Made by a program: the position numbers and the translations under genes. This document shows positions 1 through 5,242 of a DNA stretch of 6,052 bases, piece by piece. The stretch is from JAEZDP01 sp044508265. GTDB lineage: Bacteria; Acidobacteriota; Vicinamibacteria; Vicinamibacterales; Vicinamibacteraceae. Where the stretch lies: positions 1 through 6,052 of the forward strand of contig JBIQIB010000177.1 in NCBI GenBank assembly GCA_044508265.1. The letters run 5' to 3'. Every line of letters starts with the position of its first letter. Position 1 is the stretch's first letter. The notes under the pieces were generated by a model that was given only the letters and a program-made list of their open reading frames with translations, was not told the origin of the DNA and made no database searches.

Positions 1-1043
1 CTCACCCGATCACGGTACGTGTGCTCGCGCAGCACGCGCCGGCGGGCGGCGCTGCCGATCCGGCGCGCACGTTCGGGCGTGAGCGACTCAAGATGACGTG
101 CGACGTCCGCGCCGTTGCTGGCGACGAGCACTTCGTGCTCCGGCTCGAGGAACTGCTCGATGCCGCGCCAGGCATCCGTGATCAGGCAGGCCCCGGCACC
201 GGCAGCCTCGAAGACGCGGGTCGCCGGCGAGAAGCCCGTCGCCGCCATGCTCTCGCGGCTCACGTTCAATACGGCCACGGCGCTGCAGTTGAAGACGTTA
301 TGGTCGCGCGTGTACACGTGCCCCACCGTGCGGACGTTCGCAGGCGCCGGCCAGTCGTCCCAACCGCTGCCGCCGAGCAGGAACGATCGGTCAGACAGCG
401 CCTCGGCCGCATCGCGGAAGAACATGCCGATGCGCGCCTCGCGATCGGGCAGCCGGTTGGCCAGCAGGCTGAGGTCGGCCCGGTACCGCGGGTCGGGCTC
501 GACCGGATGGTGCGTCTCCGGATCGACGGCGTTGTACACCGGGATGCAGTCGCGCGCGCCGAGCTCCCGGTAGGCGTCCACGACGGGACGCCCGCCACCG
601 TAGGTCAGGACGAGGTCATAGCGCGCCAGCGCCGTTGCGAGGGCCGCATCCGGATGGCTGCGCAGGTGCGCGAGCGTCGCGGGCGCGTCGACGTCCCAGA
701 AGAGACAGGCCTGTCCCGCGCGTCGCACCTCGGGCAGCGCGCGCTCGAGTTCGTCGTCGAACACGCCGACGCCGCTGGCCTTGGCCAGCATGTCTGCCGA
801 CTGCGCCTGCTCCAGTGCCTGCGCCACGCCCGTCTCCGTCGCCTCGTACACGACGACGGTGGCCCACGTGGGATCGTCGATGTCGCGCCGCTCCTGGCGG
901 CCGTACGCGTCGGGCTCGTAGAAGGTGATGCGCCAGCCGCGCGCGTGCATCTCGCGGAACAGACCGCGGTAGTACGTCGCGGCGCCGTTCCAGTACGACG
1001 ACACCAGGCTCGACCCGAAGAATGCCAGGTGCGGCCCCGTCAT
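1..1043 (-). CDS. CgeB-like GT-B glycosyltransferase, 3' end cut off by window
   Basis: Probable cytoplasmic glycosyltransferase that moves a sugar from an activated donor to an unknown acceptor. I translated it by hand from ATG 1043-1041: 347 residues are open to the window edge with no stop, so only the last residues are missing. The N-terminal half (about 1-170) starts with FFGSSLVSSYWNGAATYYRG, the nucleotide-fold opening seen in CgeB-type (DUF3880-like) proteins, and has LVLTYGGG near 144-151. The C-terminal half ends in the donor-site block around 276-290 (RVFEAAGAGACLITDAW) followed by GIEQFLEPEHEVLV, typical of the Glyco_trans_1_2 family. There is no signal peptide. The ATG overlaps the upstream TGA as ATGA (4 bp), and GGAGGT at 1052-1047 lies 3 bases before the start, so it is last in a coupled operon as far as visible. 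It is a paralogue of the gene just upstream. Donor and acceptor are unknown. The fold call is secure; the reaction is inferred. Confidence 0.85.
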   Translation of the reverse strand, partial: MTGPHLAFFGSSLVSSYWNGAATYYRGLFREMHARGWRITFYEPDAYGRQERRDIDDPTWATVVVYEATETGVAQALEQAQSADMLAKASGVGVFDDELERALPEVRRAGQACLFWDVDAPATLAHLRSHPDAALATALARYDLVLTYGGGRPVVDAYRELGARDCIPVYNAVDPETHHPVEPDPRYRADLSLLANRLPDREARIGMFFRDAAEALSDRSFLLGGSGWDDWPAPANVRTVGHVYTRDHNVFNCSAVAVLNVSRESMAATGFSPATRVFEAAGAGACLITDAWRGIEQFLEPEHEVLVASNGADVARHLESLTPERARRIGSAARRRVLREHTYRDRV

Positions 1044-1927
1044 GCGACCTCCGTGACGTTCGGGCGCTGGAGGCTGCCGACGATGGCCAGCAGCTCCGCC
1101 GCCCGGTGCGTGCATGTATGCCGTGCGCTGATGGTCTCGAGTCCGCTCGCCGCGAGCGAGCGCGCGAGGTCCGCGTCGTGCAGCACGTCGTGCAGCGCCC
1201 GCGTCATCCCGTCGCCGGTGTCGACGCGCAGGTAGTCGGCGCCCGGCCGGAACAGGCCTTCCGCGTCGTGCCAGCGGCTCACGACGAGGGGGATGCCGCA
1301 CGCGAGGGCCTCGAACACACGNNNNNNNNNNNNNNNNNNNNNNNNNNNNNNNNNNNNNNNNNNNNNNNNNNNNNNNNNNNNNNNNNNNNNNNNNNNNNNN
1401 NNNNNNNNNNNNNNNNNNNNNTCGTGCCAGGTCCACACCCGTCTGTGCCAGCCCTCGCGGAGATAGCGTTCGCGCACGACCTCACCGAAGGCGAGAACGC
1501 CGTCATAGCCGTCGAGGTCGAGGGCGGCCAGCGTCGATGGCGCGGACGCGCTCCGGTGATGCGTGTCGTGGAACAGCAGCTGGAAGCGCGCGCCGCCGGC
1601 GCGCATCGCGCCTAGACGGGCCACGAGCGCGGGCTCGGTCCACTCGTGCACCAGCACGAGGTCGGCGCCGTCCACGAGGCGCTCGAGGTCCGGGCAGCCG
1701 GACGGATACGTTTCGACATGCAGGTGCGGGTACGCCTCACGCCATCCGTCGAGCGCCGCGGCACCGTGTTCGCGCCGGAGGTTCGTGGCACTCCAGCCGT
1801 CGGCCGGCTCTCGTGCGACCACGTCGTGACCGAGATCGAGCAGGGCTGCGGCCACACCGCGCAGGAAGTGGGCGTTGCCGTGGTTCCAGTCCGAGCGGAG
1901 CGAGTGGCAGAACAGCGCTATGCGCAC
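1040..1927 (-). CDS. CgeB-like glycosyltransferase interrupted by assembly gap
   Basis: Probable GT-B glycosyltransferase related to the next gene downstream. The chosen start is GTG 1927-1925, where the protein begins VRIALFCHSLRSDWNHGNAH, the typical first strand; the open frame further upstream reads as an Arg/Gly-rich shadow of the preceding gene. It overlaps that gene's TAG by 10 bp, with only a weak GGGG ribosome site. Residues 1-168 are readable up to RRVWTWH; the next codon starts GA, so it is Asp or Glu. After 100 Ns the same frame resumes with RVFEALACGIPLVVSRW, the C-terminal donor-site block, and runs 93 residues to a TGA that overlaps the next ATG. The known parts total 261 residues. 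The neighbouring paralogue has about 104 residues between the matching points, so the true protein is probably near 365 residues rather than the nominal 295. It is not a pseudogene on this evidence: both halves are intact. The sugar specificity is unknown. Confidence 0.82.
   Translation of the reverse strand: MRIALFCHSLRSDWNHGNAHFLRGVAAALLDLGHDVVAREPADGWSATNLRREHGAAALDGWREAYPHLHVETYPSGCPDLERLVDGADLVLVHEWTEPALVARLGAMRAGGARFQLLFHDTHHRSASAPSTLAALDLDGYDGVLAFGEVVRERYLREGWHRRVWTWHXXXXXXXXXXXXXXXXXXXXXXXXXXXXXXXXXXRVFEALACGIPLVVSRWHDAEGLFRPGADYLRVDTGDGMTRALHDVLHDADLARSLAASGLETISARHTCTHRAAELLAIVGSLQRPNVTEVA
1322..1421. other. Assembly gap of exactly 100 Ns
   Basis: A run of 100 undetermined bases inside the second glycosyltransferase gene. 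Exactly 100 is the usual placeholder for a scaffold gap of unknown size. The reading frame on both sides agrees if the true length is 1 modulo 3. Aligning the flanks to the adjacent paralogue (N171 to R276 there) suggests about 310 missing bases. The missing part would encode the linker between the two Rossmann domains and the first strands of the C-terminal domain. Confidence 0.97.
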
Positions 1928-3072
1928 GGCTGCCCCACGTCGCCGCGGGCCGTGGCGAGCGCAGACGCCGGCCGGTCCACCAGGGCCGCATAGACCTGCG
2001 CGTACCCGCGCGCGAACGCCGCCACGCTGTACGCGGCCGAACGCCGCGCCGCGCGCTCCGCCCACATCCGGACGGCGGCGGGATCCTCGCAGAGCGCCAC
2101 GAGCGCGCGCCGCCACCGTGTCGCGTCGTCCGGCGGGACGAAGATGGCGGCATCCTGCCACAGCTCGCGGAACGTCGGAATGTCACCCAGCACGAGCGCG
2201 CATCGCGCCGACGCCGCCTCGAGCACCGACAGGCCGAACGGCTCGTACCTCGCGGGCAGCGCGTAGATGGAGGCCTGCCGCATGCGTGCATGCACCTCCT
2301 GCTCGGAGCACACGCCGAGCCGGAGCATCGACGCCGGCAGGCGCAGCGTCGTCGCGTCCGGCGCGACCGTCTCCCCGGCCACCCACACCGGCCAGGGCAG
2401 CGCGTCGGCGACCTGCGCCAGCATCGCGATGTTCTTGCCGGCGTCCCAGAGCCGGCCCACGGCCAGCACGGCGTCCGCCTTCGGCGCCACGCCGATCACG
2501 GGAGCCAGGCCGTTGTGCACGACGACGACGGGCGCGGGACAGCGATGCTCCGCGGAGAACGCGTCGCGCATCGAGGCAGAGGGAGCAGTCACGAGATCGG
2601 CCGCGCGCAGGCCGCGCTCGACCTCGCGCGCGTAGGTGCGCCAGGTCGGTGGCGGCCGGCGCCCGTAGACGGCCCGCCACCAGGAATGCACGCACGAGTG
2701 CGCGGTGATACAGGTCGGGACGTCCTGGCCGGCAGACGCGTACGCGTAGCCATTCACGTGCACGACGTCCGGACGCGACGCCCGGACGCGCGCAGCCAGC
2801 CAGCGGCGGGCGTCGGCCACGTCGGGCCCTGCGTCGGGCATCCATTCGAGGCGCCCGTCGTGGTGGTGCAGGTCGACGCCCGGTGTGCGTCGCAGTTGCT
2901 CGCACTCGGCGGCACGCGCCGCCGCAATCGGCCCGAGCACCGCCACCGTGAAGCGCGCGCCGTGGCTGGCGAGTGCCGTGACCAGCGTCCGCGTGAACGT
3001 CCATACGCCGCCCACGGCATCGGTCGTCACGAAGACGTGCAGGCCGCGTACGGAGGGCACGTCAACGCTCAC
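1918..3072 (-). CDS. GT4-type glycosyltransferase
   Basis: A 384-residue retaining glycosyltransferase of the GT-B fold, GT4 type, which transfers a sugar from a nucleotide donor in the cytoplasm. The N-terminal acceptor domain has the glycine loop DAVGGVWTFTRTL (18-30), DVVHVNGYAY (102-111) and TAHS (123-126). The C-terminal donor domain begins near VVVVHNG (182-188), then AVGRLWDAGKN (204-214), and carries the diagnostic E-x7-E motif, E277 to E285, in YEPFGLSVLEAASA. The length is normal for the family and no residue appears to be missing. The start is GTG 3072-3070, which overlaps the epimerase stop as GTGA; GAGGG at 3085-3081, 8 bases upstream, supports it over the in-frame GTG at 3060. 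The C-terminus overlaps the following gene by 10 bp. It lies second in the operon, directly after the epimerase, so it may use the sugar that enzyme makes, but donor and acceptor cannot be read from sequence. Confidence 0.92.
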   Translation of the reverse strand: MSVDVPSVRGLHVFVTTDAVGGVWTFTRTLVTALASHGARFTVAVLGPIAAARAAECEQLRRTPGVDLHHHDGRLEWMPDAGPDVADARRWLAARVRASRPDVVHVNGYAYASAGQDVPTCITAHSCVHSWWRAVYGRRPPPTWRTYAREVERGLRAADLVTAPSASMRDAFSAEHRCPAPVVVVHNGLAPVIGVAPKADAVLAVGRLWDAGKNIAMLAQVADALPWPVWVAGETVAPDATTLRLPASMLRLGVCSEQEVHARMRQASIYALPARYEPFGLSVLEAASARCALVLGDIPTFRELWQDAAIFVPPDDATRWRRALVALCEDPAAVRMWAERAARRSAAYSVAAFARGYAQVYAALVDRPASALATARGDVGQPCA

Positions 3073-4178
3073 AGCGTCAGCCCTCGGCGGTCGAGCTCGG
3101 CCTTGGCGACGAGCACGGCGTCCGTGGGACGCTGGCCCTGGAGCCAGGCCACCAGTTCGAGCAGGCCGTCCGGCAACGCGACGGCAGGCTCGTACGCGAG
3201 CAGCCGGCGTGCGGCCGTGATGTCTGCAAAGCAGTGGCGGATGTCGCCGACGCGGCCGGAGCCGGTGACCTCTGGCGGAATCGGCAACTGCAGGGCGCCG
3301 GCAAGCTGCAGCGCGACGTCGGCAACGCTCCACGCCACACCGCCGCCGACGTTGAACGGGCGCCCCGCCACGAGATCAGCTGGCCGCTCGAGCGCCAGCC
3401 GGCAGGCTCGCGCGACGTCGTGCACGCTCACGAAGTCGCGCCGCTGCTGGCCGTCCTCGAACAGCAGGGGCGGGCGCCCGTTCAGCAGTCGTGACGCGAA
3501 CACGGCGAGCACGCCCGTGTACGGGTTCGACAACGACTGCCGTGTGCCGTACACATTGAAGAAGCGGAGCGCCACGGTAGGAATCCCATAGGCACCGCCG
3601 ACGATCAGCGCAAGCCGCTCCTGGTCGTACTTGTTCAGCGCGTAGACCGACGCGACATCGGGTCTCTTCTCCTCCGGCGTCGGCACCGGCTGCAGCGGAC
3701 GGCCGTCTTCGTCGAGCGGATCCCACTGCTTTTCGCGCAACTGCGTGACGGTACGGAAGGCGCCGTCGTGCGGCGTACCGTCCACGCGTGTGTACCGCCC
3801 CTCGCCGTACACGCTCATGCTCGACGCGACGACGAGCCGGCCCACGGGGCGGTTCGCGAGGACGCCGAGCAGCACCGCGGTGCCGTGCGTGTTGGCCGAC
3901 ACGTACTCGCCGATCTCGTACATGCTCTGCCCGACACCGACGCGGGCGGCGAGGTGCACGACGCCGTCGACGCCGTCGAGCGCCAGTTCGGCGGCGCGGG
4001 CATCGCGGACGTCGCCCACCATCAACTCGACCTGCGGGTCGAGATAGTCGGGAGGCCCGTCGGGATGGACCTGCCCGACGAGGCTGTCGAGCACGCGGAC
4101 CTCGTAACCGTGCGCCAGCAACTCATCGGCAAGATGCGATCCGATGAAGCCGGCCCCTCCAGTGATCAGAATCCGCAT
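3069..4178 (-). CDS. NAD-dependent sugar-nucleotide epimerase, dTDP-L-rhamnose 4-epimerase type
   Basis: A 369-residue extended short-chain dehydrogenase/reductase that oxidises and re-reduces a nucleotide sugar at C4. The N-terminal Rossmann fold has TGGAGFIGSH (6-15) for NAD, with D31 at the end of strand 2 as expected for NAD over NADP, and HLAA (75-78). The catalytic set is present: serines at 119, 120 and 122 in ASSMSVYGEG, and YALNK (Y179, K183). Further family blocks are RFFNVYG (205-211), QQRRDFVSVHDVAR (244-257) and VGDIRHCFADI (310-320). About 57 residues separate S122 from Y179, roughly twice the GalE spacing; the extra stretch includes DEDGRPLQPVPTPEEKRPDV. That insert and the overall length match proteins I recall being called dTDP-L-rhamnose 4-epimerase, which makes dTDP-6-deoxy-L-talose. 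UDP-glucose or UDP-glucuronate 4-epimerase are alternatives. It is first gene of the minus-strand operon. The start is ATG 4178-4176, immediately before the nucleotide-binding strand; its ribosome site is weak. Confidence 0.9.
   Translation of the reverse strand: MRILITGGAGFIGSHLADELLAHGYEVRVLDSLVGQVHPDGPPDYLDPQVELMVGDVRDARAAELALDGVDGVVHLAARVGVGQSMYEIGEYVSANTHGTAVLLGVLANRPVGRLVVASSMSVYGEGRYTRVDGTPHDGAFRTVTQLREKQWDPLDEDGRPLQPVPTPEEKRPDVASVYALNKYDQERLALIVGGAYGIPTVALRFFNVYGTRQSLSNPYTGVLAVFASRLLNGRPPLLFEDGQQRRDFVSVHDVARACRLALERPADLVAGRPFNVGGGVAWSVADVALQLAGALQLPIPPEVTGSGRVGDIRHCFADITAARRLLAYEPAVALPDGLLELVAWLQGQRPTDAVLVAKAELDRRGLTL
3081..3085 (-). promoter_or_regulatory. Ribosome binding site deciding the GT4 GTG start
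   Basis: GAGGG on the minus strand, 8 bases before GTG 3072, inside the last codons of the epimerase gene. It decides in favour of the GTG that overlaps the epimerase stop, giving a 4-bp GTGA junction, rather than the GTG at 3060. Confidence 0.6.
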
Positions 4179-4189
4179 GGCAGCTCATC

Positions 4190-4228
4190 CGCAGGGTGCC
4201 GCGCCTGTTGCGCAGCCGCAGCCCTGCG
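4190..4228 (-). repeat. Inverted repeat in the epimerase leader
   Basis: CGCAGGG (4190-4196) and CCCTGCG (4222-4228) are perfect 7-base complements, with a smaller GCGC/GCGC hairpin (4201-4204 and 4210-4213) nested between them. In the minus-strand transcript this would fold just upstream of the epimerase ribosome site, 11 bases from the ATG. It could affect translation or be an operator half-site pair. In DNA this rich in G+C it may be chance. Confidence 0.25.
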
Positions 4229-4239
4229 TCCGTGGCAGA

Positions 4240-4256
4240 TTGCAAACGGCACACCA
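4240..4256 (-). promoter_or_regulatory. Possible sigma-54 (-24/-12) promoter for the epimerase operon
   Basis: The minus strand reads TGGTGTGCCGTTTGCAA. Compared with TGGCACG-N4-TTGCW, it keeps TGG, the last G of the first box, the whole TTGCA box, and the 10-base spacing between the invariant GG and GC. Three positions of the first box differ. Transcription would begin near 4230, giving a leader of about 50 bases before ATG 4178. A match of this quality could occur by chance in a region of this size, and no upstream activator site is evident. Confidence 0.25.
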
Positions 4257-4459
4257 GCAGCCGCTCAGCAGCAGGACCCACGCGTTCCATGAGGAAGCAC
4301 TCGATTACGTGGAGGGGGCGCAGGCGAGGTGCCGTCCGTCGGGGGCCGCCCCGGTGCTCACTCTGAGGCACGCGATGCCTACTCACTGGCCCGCGCAGGC
4401 CGGGGCCCGCCGCGACGGTCGCATATCCGGTGGCAATCGGCTTGCTTGGACATCCCGCA

Positions 4460-5242
4460 ATGAGCGGGAACGACCATCCTGCCCCGCGAGCGCCAGACGC
4501 CACGGCGCTGCAGGAGGAGATCGAGCGTCTCGGGCCCTGGTTCCAGAACCTCGATCTGGGCGGCGTGCTCACCGCCCCGGAGCACTTCCTCGGTGACTAT
4601 CCCCGCAGCAAGTGGCAGCGTTTCGCGCACGTCGTCCCGGAACGGCTCGACGGCCTCTCGGTCCTCGAGGTGGGCTGCAACGCCGGCTTCTACGCGATGG
4701 AGATGAAGCGCCGCGGCGCCACGCGCGTCGTGGGCATCGACTCCGACGAGCGCTACGTCGCGCAGGCGCGGCTCGCCACGCGCCGCCTGGGCGTGGACGT
4801 GGACGTCAGGCTCATGTCGGTCTACGCGGTAGGCAGTCTGCGCGAGCGGTTCGATCTCGTGCTGTGCCTGGGCGTCCTGTACCACCTGCGCCATCCGCTG
4901 CTCGCCCTCGAGCTCCTGCACGAGCACGTCGTCGGCGACCGGCTGCTGGTGCAGTGCCTGCTCCGCGGCAGCGAAGACGTGCTGCCGCTGCAGCCCGACT
5001 ACCCGTTCGAGGAGCGCGCGATCTTCGAGGAGCCCGGTTTCCCGCGCCTGCACTTCGTCGAGCGGCGCTACTCGCACGACCCCACCAACTGGTGGATCCC
5101 GAACAAGGCCTGCTTCGACGCGATGGTGCGGAGTGCCGGGTTCGACATCCTGGCGAGTCCGCAAAGCGACGTGCTCCTCTGCCGGCGTGCGGCGAGGCCG
5201 CCGCACGTCCCGCCGCCGCCGGAGGAACTGCCGCGTGGTTGA
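4460..5242 (+). CDS. CmoB-like SAM-dependent methyltransferase
   Basis: A 260-residue class I methyltransferase, probably cytoplasmic. Motif I is VLEVGCNAGFYAMEM (68-82), the acidic residue after strand 2 is D94 in VGIDSDERY, and FDLVLCLGVLYHLRHPLLAL (131-150) is the motif IV region. SKWQRFAHVVPERLDG (50-65) before motif I and NWWIPNKACFDAMVRSAGF (210-228) near the end resemble CmoB, the tRNA wobble-uridine enzyme, but this protein is shorter than CmoB (about 320 residues) and lacks its N-terminal region. It resembles the family I recall as 'methyltransferase, Rta_06860 family'. The substrate is unknown; context suggests a glycan or sugar rather than tRNA. ATG 4460 was chosen because the preceding in-frame GTG (4430) has no ribosome site and adds residues unlike the family; the site before ATG is itself weak. 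The C-terminus is a proline-rich tail (PPHVPPPPEELPRG) whose codons contain the next gene's ribosome site. Confidence 0.88.
   Translation: MSGNDHPAPRAPDATALQEEIERLGPWFQNLDLGGVLTAPEHFLGDYPRSKWQRFAHVVPERLDGLSVLEVGCNAGFYAMEMKRRGATRVVGIDSDERYVAQARLATRRLGVDVDVRLMSVYAVGSLRERFDLVLCLGVLYHLRHPLLALELLHEHVVGDRLLVQCLLRGSEDVLPLQPDYPFEERAIFEEPGFPRLHFVERRYSHDPTNWWIPNKACFDAMVRSAGFDILASPQSDVLLCRRAARPPHVPPPPEELPRG
5221..5226 (+). promoter_or_regulatory. Ribosome binding site deciding the hydrolase GTG start
   Basis: GGAGGA lies 8 bases before GTG 5235, within the methyltransferase's final codons. This near-ideal spacing favours GTG 5235 over GTG 5247 and ATG 5250, which are 20 and 23 bases away. It also supports the conclusion that the hydrolase truly starts just before its WNEPN motif. 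Confidence 0.75.

Larger units (their letters stand above)
4179..4459. other. Divergent intergenic region
   Basis: The 281 bases between the epimerase start and the methyltransferase start must hold the promoters for both blocks. I see no convincing sigma-70 -35/-10 pair on either strand. It contains a sigma-54-like element facing the epimerase (4240-4256), an inverted repeat next to the epimerase ribosome site (4190-4228), and a short G+C hairpin, CGGGG/CCCCG around GCCG (4340-4353). Open frames cross it on both strands, but none has a ribosome site or recognisable protein, and they run into real genes in other frames. No RNA gene is recognised. Confidence 0.6.

Noticed and set aside
21..1235. 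Plus-strand open frame of 404 codons
   Set aside because: It is antisense to the CgeB-like gene at 1-1043, which has a coherent GT-B sequence, a ribosome site and an ATGA junction. The plus-strand product is low in recognisable content.
1040..2161. Extended 373-codon version of the second glycosyltransferase starting at 2161
   Set aside because: The extra N-terminal residues are Arg/Gly/Ala-rich and overlap the GT4 gene by more than 200 bases. The family-like sequence starts at VRIALF (GTG 1927).
1918..3333. Extended 471-codon version of the GT4 gene starting at 3333
   Set aside because: The extra 87 residues lie within the epimerase gene in another frame and look like shadow sequence; GTG 3072 has a good ribosome site and a GTGA junction.
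1537..3591. Plus-strand open frame of 684 codons, the longest in the window
   Set aside because: It lies antisense to the GT4, CgeB-like and epimerase genes. Its product is Arg/Ala/His-rich with no recognisable motif, as expected for the shadow frame of GC-rich genes, while the minus-strand frames carry clear catalytic motifs.
4340..4353. G+C hairpin CGGGG-GCCG-CCCCG as a possible terminator
   Set aside because: It has no T tract on either strand and lies between divergent starts, where no transcript should end; the stem is only 5 bp.
4123..4572. Minus-strand frame of 149 codons crossing the intergenic region
   Set aside because: It overlaps the starts of both flanking genes in other frames, lacks a ribosome site and shows no recognisable domain.
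5211..5220. Short CGC-type triplet run
   Set aside because: It is three to four repeats encoding part of the methyltransferase's proline tail; too short to be a meaningful repeat.
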